Assembly: GCA_020024075.1 (NCBI GenBank)
Contig: JAHHUJ010000004.1
Span: 1 to 24,102 of the forward strand
DNA length: 24,102 bases
Direction: 5' to 3'
Source of the DNA: Psychrobacter sp.
GTDB taxonomy: Bacteria > Pseudomonadota > Gammaproteobacteria > Pseudomonadales > Moraxellaceae
Both the position numbers and the translations under genes were made by a program. Within the stretch, counting starts at the first letter, position 1, and the number at the start of each line of letters is the position of its first letter. This document shows positions 6,942 to 14,520 of this stretch, piece by piece. Below the pieces are notes generated by a model. The model was given only the letters and a program-made list of their open reading frames with translations, was not told where the DNA came from and made no database searches.

Positions 6942-8372
6942 TAACACCGCATCACGAACCTCGATCAAACGCTGCATCATGGAGTCGCTCACTCCTTCTA
7001 ATGAAGCACAATCACGCTCATAAACCGTAGTTGGGTTTTTTAAACTATTCAACTGGATATAACCACGTAATTGTTTGATCCCATCTACCGGTAGTAAAGC
7101 AAGGATATCCCCCGCTTTTGCATTGTTAACTAACAACTGCGCCATCTTTTCACTGGTAGCTTGGTCACTTACCCCAGCGACCACCTGTAAAGCAAAACGC
7201 TGTAATTCACGATGCTTGATATAAGTGACTTCATTGAGCATGACATAGGCTTTGGCCAACATAATTGCCGCTAGTCCTGCCTTACTATGGCTAGTGGTTG
7301 CCAAAAATTCAACCGTTGCGCCATTTTCATCAAACACCGGTTTATTATTTAGCTTAATACCAAATAAAATCGGCTGTTTCAATACCTCATCAATCGTACG
7401 CTGTAATAACTGAGTACACAGCGCAAAATAAGGCTCTGACTTTTCAAACGCTAACGCACTTAATAAGGAGTTAGGGTCATAAAAGCGAATTTTTACCGTG
7501 GCCACTTCAATGGGCCTATTAGCCGCTAAAGATTGCGGCTTGGCTTCTGTAGCTGTAGCTTTTTTATCAGATTTGGCAGTATCTTCTGCTTCAGCCTCTG
7601 TGTTGTCAGCGGCATTATCATCTATTTTAGTTAAAATGTCTCGCTGAGAATCATCTGTAGTGTCTAAAACGGAGTGTGCTGAAGATTCAGCCTCCTGATC
7701 ACCGTCGTCAATCCCCTCTTGCTGAGTCTTAATATAATTCCCCAGTGCTTTATGGATACTTAATCCATCTCCAGAATGAGTCTCTGCTGATGGCTCAGAG
7801 TATTGACGTTGCATACCTACTCGGCCCGTCCCTTGGTTTTGCGTGATTAAGTAATCTTGTACATCACGACTAAGCGCTGCCAACTGCTCACGCGTAGGAC
7901 GCGCCACATAACCATATAATAGCCAAATCAGCAGATGGGTAATAAACGACCCCAAGATAAATATCCACTGTGAGGCAATAATCTCACCATTACCCGTATC
8001 GCGTAAAGTCATATTCACCGTTCCGATAACGGTATCACCCATAATGACTTGGCGACTGATGCTCTTGCCATCTAAAAGCTGAGCTTGTCCGGTTTGGACC
8101 AGTACCTGATCATCAATGTCTTTTACTGTCAAACTGGCAACGGTGTTTTCACTGGTATATCGTCCTGTCAAAACACTTAAACTCACTTTATCTTTACTCA
8201 ATAAAGGCAGCTTTACTTCGTCAATTAGTTGAACAAGCATTCTTTCGCCGGTTTGCATTTTAAGCTCATCAAGCTGCTGATTGGTGCTAATTAACAACAA
8301 TGTGGTCTGTATAAAAAAGCTGATAAGAATAATTATGGCAAACAAGCCTTGCCGTGGCGCTAAATAGGTCAT
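6924..8372 (-). CDS. AhpA/YtjB (SMP)-like inner-membrane protein with C-terminal cyclase-like domain
   Basis: A 482-residue protein divergent from serB, the same arrangement as ytjB (smp) and serB in E. coli and the AhpA gene in pseudomonads. Its topology fits that family: a transmembrane helix at about 8-29, a ~100-residue periplasmic region, a second helix at about 134-156, then cytoplasm. Residues ~180-285 are a low-complexity, acidic, probably disordered linker. Residues ~288-482 form a compact domain that begins ATVKIRFYDP and includes VFDENGATVEFLATTS followed by a long Ala-rich helix and ALQVVAGVS. This layout recalls a class III nucleotidyl cyclase, but the metal-binding aspartates are not evident. 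The role is unknown; no clear ribosome-binding site precedes the ATG. Family call is moderate and the cyclase-like reading is inference. Confidence 0.7.
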   Translation of the reverse strand: MTYLAPRQGLFAIIILISFFIQTTLLLISTNQQLDELKMQTGERMLVQLIDEVKLPLLSKDKVSLSVLTGRYTSENTVASLTVKDIDDQVLVQTGQAQLLDGKSISRQVIMGDTVIGTVNMTLRDTGNGEIIASQWIFILGSFITHLLIWLLYGYVARPTREQLAALSRDVQDYLITQNQGTGRVGMQRQYSEPSAETHSGDGLSIHKALGNYIKTQQEGIDDGDQEAESSAHSVLDTTDDSQRDILTKIDDNAADNTEAEAEDTAKSDKKATATEAKPQSLAANRPIEVATVKIRFYDPNSLLSALAFEKSEPYFALCTQLLQRTIDEVLKQPILFGIKLNNKPVFDENGATVEFLATTSHSKAGLAAIMLAKAYVMLNEVTYIKHRELQRFALQVVAGVSDQATSEKMAQLLVNNAKAGDILALLPVDGIKQLRGYIQLNSLKNPTTVYERDCASLEGVSDSMMQRLIEVRDAVLLSALN

Positions 8373-8469
8373 GTTATGCTAAACTTTTGTTAGTAGGTAG
8401 GGGTGTCCCGTCTTGGGCACGCTCTATTATTCCTAATCTTGCTTACGCTTACAAGGGGCTTAGCTCACC

Positions 8470-9774
8470 ATGACAAAAAATACTACAACTAACCACCAAA
8501 ATAATGCGATTTTGGCCTCTCAAGACACCTCTGCATCCTTGAGCAATACCACTGCAAACTTTGCTCGCTTTGGATCAGGCATGACTGCGCACCTAAAAGC
8601 TTGGATTAGCGCCTTACAAAAAGCCAACGACTTATTGCCCAACCACTTACGCTTTGACGATGTAGATTTTGCAGAGAAGACCAAAGAAAACGGTAAAATC
8701 TCGTTGAGCCTTATTGAGCAGTTAGAAGAGCTTCCCGTATTTGCTCTGTCAGTTGTGGTACAAAAGCAGGCTTTATTACCGGTAGAATCTGGAGAGGACA
8801 AAAAGGCAGCTTTTGAAGCTCATATCGCCGACTGGGCAGCCCAAAATCCATTATGGCAAATCATTAAAGTAGTGCGTAGTACTGACACACTACAAGACAG
8901 TACCGGTAGAGACCGCTTAACTCCTGTACTTACCTACCGTTATATCCTAATGCCAACAGACACGGCTACCATGCAGCCCGGCAAAAAAGCAGCGGCGGCT
9001 CGCCTGCTTGACGATGGCATTACTGCACACTTACGTCAATTTATCGAAACCTTACCTATCACCCACAATCTAGGTGGTGATGCGGCCATTGACTGTCATA
9101 TTGTGTCTTTGGCAAAAATGTTACGCCCGCACCGTGTCGCTGTATTTGACATGGACTCTACCTTAATTGAACAAGAGGTGATTGTGGAGTTGGCAAAGCA
9201 CGCCAACATCGGCGATCAAGTCAGTGAGATTACTGAGTCTGCGATGCGTGGTGAGATAGACTTTGATACCTCCTTTAGTGAGCGAGTGGCTCTACTAGAA
9301 GGTCTGTCCACCGATGCTTTAGATGAAATCCAACAGCAGCTAACCCTATCTGCTGGGGCTCGTACCCTTATTGCTACGTTGAAGTCCTTGGACTATCACA
9401 CTGTCTTGGTCTCTGGTGGCTTTACTTATTTCGCTGAACGTATTGCTAAAGAGCTTGGTATCGATGAGGTACATGCTAATGACTTAGATATTGAAGAAGG
9501 AGTTGTTACCGGTAATGTGAACTTGCCTATCGTTAATGGTGAGCGTAAGGCTGCTTTGGTAAAGCAAGTAGCAGAACGTATGAATATCAGTACGGCTCAA
9601 GTTATTTGTGTCGGTGATGGGGCCAATGACCTACCTATGATGGCCCTTGCAGATTTAGGCGTGGCTTATCACGCCAAACCCATTGTGCGGGCTCGTGCAG
9701 ATGCCGCTATCAATGCAACAGGACTTGAAGGCGTGTTATATGTCTTAGGTTATGCTGCTCAAGACCTCCTATAA
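8470..9774 (+). CDS. serB: Phosphoserine phosphatase SerB
   Basis: Catalyses the last step of serine synthesis, hydrolysing O-phospho-L-serine to L-serine in the cytoplasm. The C-terminal half is a HAD-superfamily phosphatase with all motifs: DMDST at 227-231 (nucleophile Asp227, acid/base Asp229), Ser315 in LVSGG, Lys360 in GERK, and GDGANDLPM with Asp383 and Asp387. The ~210-residue N-terminal half is longer than in the 322-residue E. coli enzyme. It appears to hold ACT-like regulatory sequence (for example LPVFALSVVVQ and LTYRYILMP), preceded by ~30 low-complexity residues rich in Asn and Thr. An AAGGGG ribosome-binding site lies 11 bases before the ATG. It is divergent from the AhpA-like gene across 97 bp and ends in a strong terminator. 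Confidence 0.96.
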   Translation: MTKNTTTNHQNNAILASQDTSASLSNTTANFARFGSGMTAHLKAWISALQKANDLLPNHLRFDDVDFAEKTKENGKISLSLIEQLEELPVFALSVVVQKQALLPVESGEDKKAAFEAHIADWAAQNPLWQIIKVVRSTDTLQDSTGRDRLTPVLTYRYILMPTDTATMQPGKKAAAARLLDDGITAHLRQFIETLPITHNLGGDAAIDCHIVSLAKMLRPHRVAVFDMDSTLIEQEVIVELAKHANIGDQVSEITESAMRGEIDFDTSFSERVALLEGLSTDALDEIQQQLTLSAGARTLIATLKSLDYHTVLVSGGFTYFAERIAKELGIDEVHANDLDIEEGVVTGNVNLPIVNGERKAALVKQVAERMNISTAQVICVGDGANDLPMMALADLGVAYHAKPIVRARADAAINATGLEGVLYVLGYAAQDLL

Positions 9775-9893
9775 GCTGTCAATACCTCTAAATAACATCT
9801 CTGTCTATCTTACTAAATACATTGCTAATACTAGGCTTAGCGAACCGCTCATGGTATTAGCTATATAGTCTTAAGCGGCATTATAGGTCATAT

Positions 9894-9943
9894 AAAGTCA
9901 GACTCTATACCCACATTAGGTGGCTATAGAGTCTGACTTTTTT
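9894..9943 (+). terminator. Strong Rho-independent terminator of serB
   Basis: AAAGTCAGACTCTATA (9894-9909) pairs perfectly with 9925-9940. After one C-C mismatch, CCAC pairs with GTGG around a five-base loop. The stem runs into six Ts. It lies about 120 bases after the serB stop codon. Confidence 0.92.
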
Positions 9944-10153
9944 ATTTGCTATTTTTTGAATTGGTGTTCTAACCGCAATATTTTGCAAAAAAGTTAGCTT
10001 GTTGGGCTGCCATGAAAAATTTTTACAAAATAAATTATTTTTCTTTTTTTATCTTTTTTTTGTGAGCATTAAGCTCTCTCTAGCCTAGACGCCAGTGTCA
10101 AATTTTTGCCAAAACTAAACGACAGTGATTGTCGCAAGTTCTCCAGATATTCT

Positions 10154-10181
10154 TTGTATTTTAAAAAAACATCGGCATAAT
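10154..10181 (+). promoter_or_regulatory. Possible sigma-70 promoter for the small membrane protein
   Basis: TTGTAT and CATAAT are separated by 16 bases, about 80 bases upstream of the chosen ATG. Each hexamer has two mismatches or fewer to consensus, in very AT-rich DNA where chance matches are common. Confidence 0.35.
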
Positions 10182-10262
10182 AACTATTAACCAATCGCAA
10201 CATTCGACTTCTTACACACAGCTTTTGTGTTGTACCTGTTGACCGTTCATGAGGCAAATTAC

Positions 10263-10709
10263 ATGACAACTTTTACCACTATAGCTACCAGCACACCTGG
10301 GCTATCTGGCACTTTTAATTGGTCTACTCTAGGTTATATGCTTCTCGCTGTAGGCATATTAACCACTTACCTATCTGGTCGTCGTTATCTGTTGGGTTAT
10401 TTACTTGGCGGTATGGGTTATTGGGTATTAATCGAGGGCATCCAGTCTATCGTGGTTAATGTCACTTCAATGAGCAGTGGTTATGGCTATCTAACAGCTG
10501 TCCTACTTAGTATCGCAGTAGCAGGCTCATATTTAGGCTATCGCTATAGACAATTTGTCGCCACAATGGAAACTCAAAAAACTGGGGTTGAGTCTTTAAG
10601 CCGCCGTGCCGCGCCACTTTCGACAGCCGTTAAAGCACGCACGCCAAAAGATAAGTATATTGAACATACCCCTATTTATAACAACTACAAACCTCGCTTT
10701 CGCAATTAA
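10263..10709 (+). CDS. Small multi-pass membrane protein of unknown function
   Basis: From the ATG at 10263 the product has 148 residues. I prefer this start to an in-frame GTG at 10227 because GAGG sits eight bases before the ATG. About three hydrophobic segments are visible: one starting STLGYMLLAVGILTTYL, one around LLGYLLGGMGYWVLIEG, and one around LTAVLLSIAVAGSYLGYRY. The C-terminal ~45 residues are hydrophilic, basic and Pro/Lys/Tyr-rich (TPKDKYIEHTPIYNNYKPR) and should be cytoplasmic by the positive-inside rule. I do not recognise the family. It forms a single-gene unit between the serB terminator and its own terminator at 10837-10874. Confidence 0.75.
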   Translation: MTTFTTIATSTPGLSGTFNWSTLGYMLLAVGILTTYLSGRRYLLGYLLGGMGYWVLIEGIQSIVVNVTSMSSGYGYLTAVLLSIAVAGSYLGYRYRQFVATMETQKTGVESLSRRAAPLSTAVKARTPKDKYIEHTPIYNNYKPRFRN

Positions 10710-10836
10710 CTTAGATTTACTAACCTATACCAACTAACTCAAGCCAACACTAAAGAGTTCAACTCACTAATTTAGTTAATAACAAACAGTCAAAACCTGA
10801 TAAATTTTCATAATCTGTAACTAATCTAATGCATTG

Positions 10837-10874
10837 ATAACGCCTCATTAAGTTAATGAGGCGTTATTGTTTTT
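10837..10874 (+). terminator. Rho-independent terminator of the small membrane protein gene
   Basis: ATAACGCCTCATTAA (10837-10851) and its exact complement (10853-10867) flank one base, so the loop is formed by opening the inner AT pairs. A T-run follows at 10870-10874. It lies ~130 bases after the stop codon. The near-perfect symmetry could also let it act in the other direction. Confidence 0.85.
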
Positions 10875-10953
10875 AACCTAGTGCTTTTAACTTAGTGCTT
10901 TCAAAATGGCACTTTTAAGACAGCAACTTAGCACCAAAATAGCTTACCTAGAC

Positions 10954-10982
10954 TTGCAAAACGCTTACAACTGACCATATAA
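10954..10982 (+). promoter_or_regulatory. Candidate sigma-70 promoter for the SCP2-domain gene
   Basis: TTGCAA and ATATAA lie 17 bases apart, ~93 bases upstream of the ATG. A TTGACA at 10985-10990 with TACAAT shortly after it is too closely spaced to be a promoter pair. Confidence 0.35.
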
Positions 10983-11075
10983 ATTGACAATAAGATAGAC
11001 TACAATAGAGATATCTTTATATTGTGGCTTTATAAGCTACCTCCCTAATACCCCTCCTTTTATCTGGACTCAATT

Positions 11076-11582
11076 ATGTTTACTGTGCCTGTATTAAATA
11101 TCAAAGCCAATCCGTTAGACGCTTTATTGGCAGTGGTTGGCTACCGTTTATCAATGTTGGCCAAAAGTGATGACCCAAACATTCAACAAATCTTAGAGGA
11201 CCGCAAAGTATCGATCGAGATTGGCAGTGAAGCTGATGGTATTGCCCGCTACTACGTCTTTGATGACGGTACTTTCCAGCAATATGCTGGTAAAGCAAAT
11301 GAGCCAAGCCTGCGTATCGACTTCAAAGACTCAATGACTGGCGTTAAGTTATTAACAGGTGGTGATGTAGCCGCTTTTATGACGGCCATTCAAGACAAAG
11401 ATCTTAAAATGGAAGGTGATTACAGTCTGTTAATGTGGTTTAACCAACTGGCCAAGCACATCATTCCAGCAGTGCCAGAAGAGCTTAAGCCTCTGTTAGA
11501 AAAAGCTCGTCCACTAACCGAAAAAGCACAAGACTTAGCCTCACAAGCCATCAATTTAGCAAAACAAAAACTCTCTAAGTAA
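11076..11582 (+). CDS. SCP2 sterol-binding domain protein
   Basis: A 168-residue soluble protein whose central part (about residues 35-130) has the SCP2 pattern: strands around RKVSIEIGSEADGIARYYV, the lipid-pocket segment ANEPSLRIDFKDS, then LLTGGDVAAFMTAIQDKDLKMEGDY and a closing helix. SCP2-fold proteins carry hydrophobic ligands; bacterial relatives UbiT and UbiJ assist ubiquinone synthesis. This sequence is not clearly either, so I leave it at domain level. The last ~30 residues (EKARPLTEKAQDLASQAI onward) are Lys/Ala-rich and likely an amphipathic helix. It is bounded by terminators on both sides and so is probably monocistronic. Confidence 0.78.
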   Translation: MFTVPVLNIKANPLDALLAVVGYRLSMLAKSDDPNIQQILEDRKVSIEIGSEADGIARYYVFDDGTFQQYAGKANEPSLRIDFKDSMTGVKLLTGGDVAAFMTAIQDKDLKMEGDYSLLMWFNQLAKHIIPAVPEELKPLLEKARPLTEKAQDLASQAINLAKQKLSK

Positions 11583-11675
11583 GACAGGTTACCCTTGATT
11601 TTATTTTGAGGCTATCATTTTAGGACTATCATTTGCTTTATTGAAGTGAATTAAAAACCGTCAAACTGTTACTCA

Positions 11676-11709
11676 ATGCCTAAGTGGTTTATGCTACTTA
11701 GGCATTTTT
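11676..11709 (+). terminator. Rho-independent terminator of the SCP2-domain gene
   Basis: ATGCCTAAGT and ACTTAGGCAT form a 10-bp stem with a 10-base loop, followed by five Ts. It lies about 95 bases after the stop codon and separates this gene from bioB. Confidence 0.88.
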
Positions 11710-11837
11710 GTTATTCAAAAATGATACAATCAACCCAATCATAAAATTCAAACCAATAAAAAAGTGGCCTGAAGAGTAATACAGCTAATTAAGTTGGCTA
11801 AACACCCTTAAGCTGCTAGTTTACAAAGGATTGTCAC

Positions 11838-12926
11838 ATGAACACCTTGGTTCACCCTAGTACTAACACCTACGGCGAGGGCCATAAAAGAACAACAGCC
11901 ACAACTGACCATCCGGCCTCGAATGAAATCAGCCGAGAGTACATTGAATCGCTGTTTGAGATGCCCTTTATGGACTTGCTATTACAGGCACAAAACGTCC
12001 ATCGTCAGCATTTTAATGCCAATGAAGTCCAAATTAGCACTTTATTATCTATTAAGACTGGTAACTGCCCAGAAGACTGTGGCTATTGTTCTCAATCTGG
12101 TCATTATCGAGACAAAACCGGGCTAGAAGCAGAGAAGCTATTACAAATTGAGAAAGTAATAGCGGCCGCCAAACAAGCAAAGGCTTCAGGCTCGTCTCGT
12201 TTTTGTATGGGCGCTGCGTGGAAGCATCCTAGTGACAAGGATATGCCTTATATTGCTACCTTAATAAAAGAGGTTAAGGCTTTAGGGCTAGAGACTTGTA
12301 TGACCTTGGGTATGCTAAATGCTGAGCAATCGAAGCAACTGGCAGAGGCTGGACTTGATTATTATAATCACAACTTAGACACCTCGCGTCGCTATTATGA
12401 TGAAGTGGTGACTACCCGTAGCTATGATGAGCGCCTACAGACTATTGACCATGTGCGCCGCTCTGGCATTAATGTCTGTAGTGGTAGTATTGTCGGCATG
12501 GGTGAGAGCCGAGAGGACCGCATTGACTGGGTACACCAATTGGCCAGTATGCCGCTGCCACCAGAGTCCATCCCTGTCAATCTGTTGGTGCCTATTAAGG
12601 GCACTCCTTTGGGTGACAAAGTACTCAGTGAGGGGCAATTACCGGTACTAGAGTGGATTCGCACCATTGCTGTGACTCGGATTTGTTGCCCAAGCAGCTA
12701 TGTACGTCTGTCGGCTGGACGTGAAAGTTTGTCTGATGCAGAGCAAGCCTTAGCCTTTATGGCCGGTGCTAACTCCTTCTTTTATGGAGATAAGCTATTG
12801 ACGACAGGTAACGCCAGTCAATCTAACGATGATAGACTTATGAATCAATTGGGGCTTAAGCCGATGTCGCCAAAACCTGCTTTAACGGTTGTAGATGCTG
12901 TAAGTGGCCAAAAGAGCCATGTTTAG
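11838..12926 (+). CDS. bioB: Biotin synthase
   Basis: Radical S-adenosylmethionine enzyme that inserts sulfur into dethiobiotin, the last step of biotin synthesis. The radical-SAM cluster motif CPEDCGYC gives Cys77, Cys81 and Cys84. The [2Fe-2S] ligands expected from E. coli BioB are present as Cys123 (RFCMGAAWKHP), Cys154, Cys214 and Arg290 (YVRLSAGR). The 362-residue length is slightly above the usual 320-350 because of a ~25-residue N-terminal extension. The start is well supported by AAAGGA eight bases before the ATG at 11838. No other bio genes are nearby; hemJ follows after 83 bp with no terminator between, so the two may share a transcript. Confidence 0.97.
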   Translation: MNTLVHPSTNTYGEGHKRTTATTDHPASNEISREYIESLFEMPFMDLLLQAQNVHRQHFNANEVQISTLLSIKTGNCPEDCGYCSQSGHYRDKTGLEAEKLLQIEKVIAAAKQAKASGSSRFCMGAAWKHPSDKDMPYIATLIKEVKALGLETCMTLGMLNAEQSKQLAEAGLDYYNHNLDTSRRYYDEVVTTRSYDERLQTIDHVRRSGINVCSGSIVGMGESREDRIDWVHQLASMPLPPESIPVNLLVPIKGTPLGDKVLSEGQLPVLEWIRTIAVTRICCPSSYVRLSAGRESLSDAEQALAFMAGANSFFYGDKLLTTGNASQSNDDRLMNQLGLKPMSPKPALTVVDAVSGQKSHV

Positions 12927-13009
12927 AAAAACAACGTGTAACGTTTGAAACACCTTATAATTAAACTCATATCCATAACGAAATCAGCAACTTAACTGGA
13001 ATAATAACT

Positions 13010-13444
13010 ATGGTAGATTATTTTAACTGGATAAAAGCAGCCCACGTCATCTCTATGGTATGTTGGTTCGCGGCTATATTCTATTTACCCAGATTGTTTG
13101 TTTACCACGCCATGAGTGAGGATAAAGTAAGTCAGGACCGCTTTATCATCATGGAGCGTAAGCTTTTTCGAGGGATTATGACTCCCTCAATGATTGCCAC
13201 CTGGATCTTTGGATTATGGATGTTGGTCTTGGGCTGGGAGGTATACAAAGCTCAGGGCTGGCTGCACGTTAAATTACTGCTAGTGGTTTTATTATCCGCT
13301 TATCATGGTCTGTGCGGCATCTATCGTAACAAGCTGGTTGAAGACCCAAACTACAAAAGCCATGTCTTCTGGCGCTGGTTCAATGAGATACCTGCGCTAA
13401 TCTTAGTGTTGGTTGTGGCCTTGGTCATCGTCAAACCTTTTTAG
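13010..13444 (+). CDS. hemJ: Protoporphyrinogen IX oxidase, HemJ type
   Basis: A 144-residue inner-membrane protein matching HemJ (UPF0093), which oxidises protoporphyrinogen IX to protoporphyrin IX in haem synthesis in cyanobacteria, Acinetobacter and relatives. About four membrane helices are visible. The conserved histidine in KAAHVISMVCWF (His12), the block FYLPRLFVYHA (24-34), and Lys88 in WLHVKLLLVVLLSAYHG match the family pattern. The ATG at 13010 has a weak GGA site nine bases upstream. It lies 83 bp after bioB on the same strand and converges on the secreted peptidase-like gene 51 bp away, without a clear terminator between. Confidence 0.9.
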   Translation: MVDYFNWIKAAHVISMVCWFAAIFYLPRLFVYHAMSEDKVSQDRFIIMERKLFRGIMTPSMIATWIFGLWMLVLGWEVYKAQGWLHVKLLLVVLLSAYHGLCGIYRNKLVEDPNYKSHVFWRWFNEIPALILVLVVALVIVKPF

Positions 13445-13495
13445 ACTCAGTCAGACACCCTTATTAAGCGTTAAGCTCATAAACTTGTATTAAGC

Positions 13496-14230
13496 CTATA
13501 AGCTTGGGCGCATCACGTTATAGGTATGCGAGACATCGTATACCTTATAACGGGCTGGCTCATTGCGGCTTTCACCTGCATAACTCAAGATCAAAGCCTC
13601 ATTATTCTCACGATTAAGCCACCCCACAAACAGGCCACTGTGCTCAATATCATTGTAGCCATGATTGATATAATACAGCCAATCCCCGGGCCGTATTTCA
13701 TTGGTATCAATAAAAGGACCGTACGGATACTCACCTTTAAATATCGTATCCTTCTTCACCCCTGCTCTATTAAAAGCAGCATTCAAATAATCCCAACAAG
13801 AGCCTTTGATAATCTCCTTATTATCTAGTGCCATTTGGCGTACGGTACGTAGCACCTGTTGACTGGCTCCCACTGAGCTTTGCTCCGCTCGGTACAGCGT
13901 GTCTATATGCTCTGCTTGAATGTTGGGAGCGGAGGCATAGTTTTGATAAAAACTTGCTGTTGCCGGTAAGCCAAAAATAGGAGCAGCACCATAACCTCCC
14001 ATAGAACTGGATTGAGGGAAATTCTGGCTCTTTTGGCGAATAAGATCGGCCAAATCATCAGCGTGTAGCAGTGAGCTTGGCAGCAGTGCAAACAACACAG
14101 CAGTAATTACAGGCAAGCTCTTAGTAGCTATCAGCTTTAAGCTGTAAGGACACTGAGTGCCTATGCGGTCTTTAGCATTGGAAAACTGGGCTTTTTTTCT
14201 CATATTAAAAATCATGTTGAAAACGGACAC
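13496..14230 (-). CDS. Secreted NlpC/P60- or CHAP-like cysteine peptidase-fold protein
   Basis: A 244-residue protein starting at a GTG (14228-14230) with a strong AAGGAGG site about 11 bases upstream; in-frame ATGs at 14215 and 14203 are too far from it. A hydrophobic segment (about residues 39-55) ends LLHA followed by DD, a plausible signal peptidase I site after residue 57. The N-region is unusually long for a signal peptide. The C-terminal half reads like a papain-fold amidase: GSCWDYLNAAFNRAG puts Cys145 at a helix start, IRPGDWLYYI follows, and HSGLFVGW gives His197. This order (Cys, then His before a strand) matches NlpC/P60 and CHAP cell-wall hydrolases. The family is not certain; activity on peptidoglycan is inference. 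Confidence 0.65.
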   Translation of the reverse strand: MSVFNMIFNMRKKAQFSNAKDRIGTQCPYSLKLIATKSLPVITAVLFALLPSSLLHADDLADLIRQKSQNFPQSSSMGGYGAAPIFGLPATASFYQNYASAPNIQAEHIDTLYRAEQSSVGASQQVLRTVRQMALDNKEIIKGSCWDYLNAAFNRAGVKKDTIFKGEYPYGPFIDTNEIRPGDWLYYINHGYNDIEHSGLFVGWLNRENNEALILSYAGESRNEPARYKVYDVSHTYNVMRPSL

Positions 14231-14277
14231 ATCCCTGTGACCCTCCTTAATATCCAGCCGCTATTTTAGGGAGATAA

Positions 14278-14324
14278 CTAACAGTTAATACCTAATAGTT
14301 AACACCTGCCTAATGGTTAATACC
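14278..14324. repeat. Three imperfect ~15-bp direct repeats
   Basis: Three units of the form CTAA(C/T)(A/G)GTTAA(T/C)AC start at 14278, 14292 and 14310. They sit 50-95 bases upstream of the GTG start of the secreted peptidase-like gene. They could bind a regulator or be remnants of small tandem duplications. Confidence 0.5.
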
Positions 14325-14421
14325 CTCAATATAAACCAAATTACGACACTAACTCAAGTATTATTGTACAGATTAGCAGCCCCTAGAATAGGCAAATTGA
14401 GGACAACGTTGCAACAAAACA

Positions 14422-14499
14422 GATAAGAAAAAAAAGGCAATAAAAAGGAAGTTAAAAAGAAATGAAAAGGAAATAAAAAGGAAATGAAATTATGAAAAA
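14422..14499. repeat. Purine-rich low-complexity tract with AAAAAGGAA units
   Basis: The plus strand is almost entirely A and G, with repeated blocks AAAAAGGAA and AAATGAAAAGGAA. The minus strand is correspondingly T/C-rich with almost no G. It lies just past the stop codon of the rph-linked two-TM gene. It has no stem, so it is not an intrinsic terminator. Confidence 0.6.
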
Positions 14500-14520
14500 C
14501 TGGGAATGGAAGGCAAAAAT

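Larger units (their letters stand above)
9775..10262. other. Intergenic region between serB and the small membrane protein
   Basis: This 488-base spacer holds the serB terminator and, before it, a second hairpin: GCTAATAC (9824-9831) pairs with GTATTAGC (9854-9861) around an inner AGCG/CGCT stem. It continues with a T-rich stretch near 10020-10062, a possible promoter at 10154-10181 and a doubtful minus-strand frame at 10069-10203. Confidence 0.6.
10710..11075. other. Intergenic region between the small membrane protein and the SCP2 gene
   Basis: This 366-base spacer contains a strong terminator (10837-10874). A 14-bp near-perfect tandem repeat TTAAC(C/T)TAGTGCTT lies at 10873-10900, and a candidate promoter at 10954-10982. 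I see no gene in it. Confidence 0.6.

Noticed and set aside
10227..10262. GTG start giving a longer small membrane protein
   Set aside because: There is no ribosome-binding site before the GTG, and GAGG is correctly placed for the ATG at 10263.
10985..11008. TTGACA followed by TACAAT as a promoter
   Set aside because: The spacer is only about 11 bases, too short for sigma-70.
13445..13495. Terminator between hemJ and the convergent gene
   Set aside because: The AAGCT/AGCTT complementarity is short and no T-run follows, so it was not annotated.
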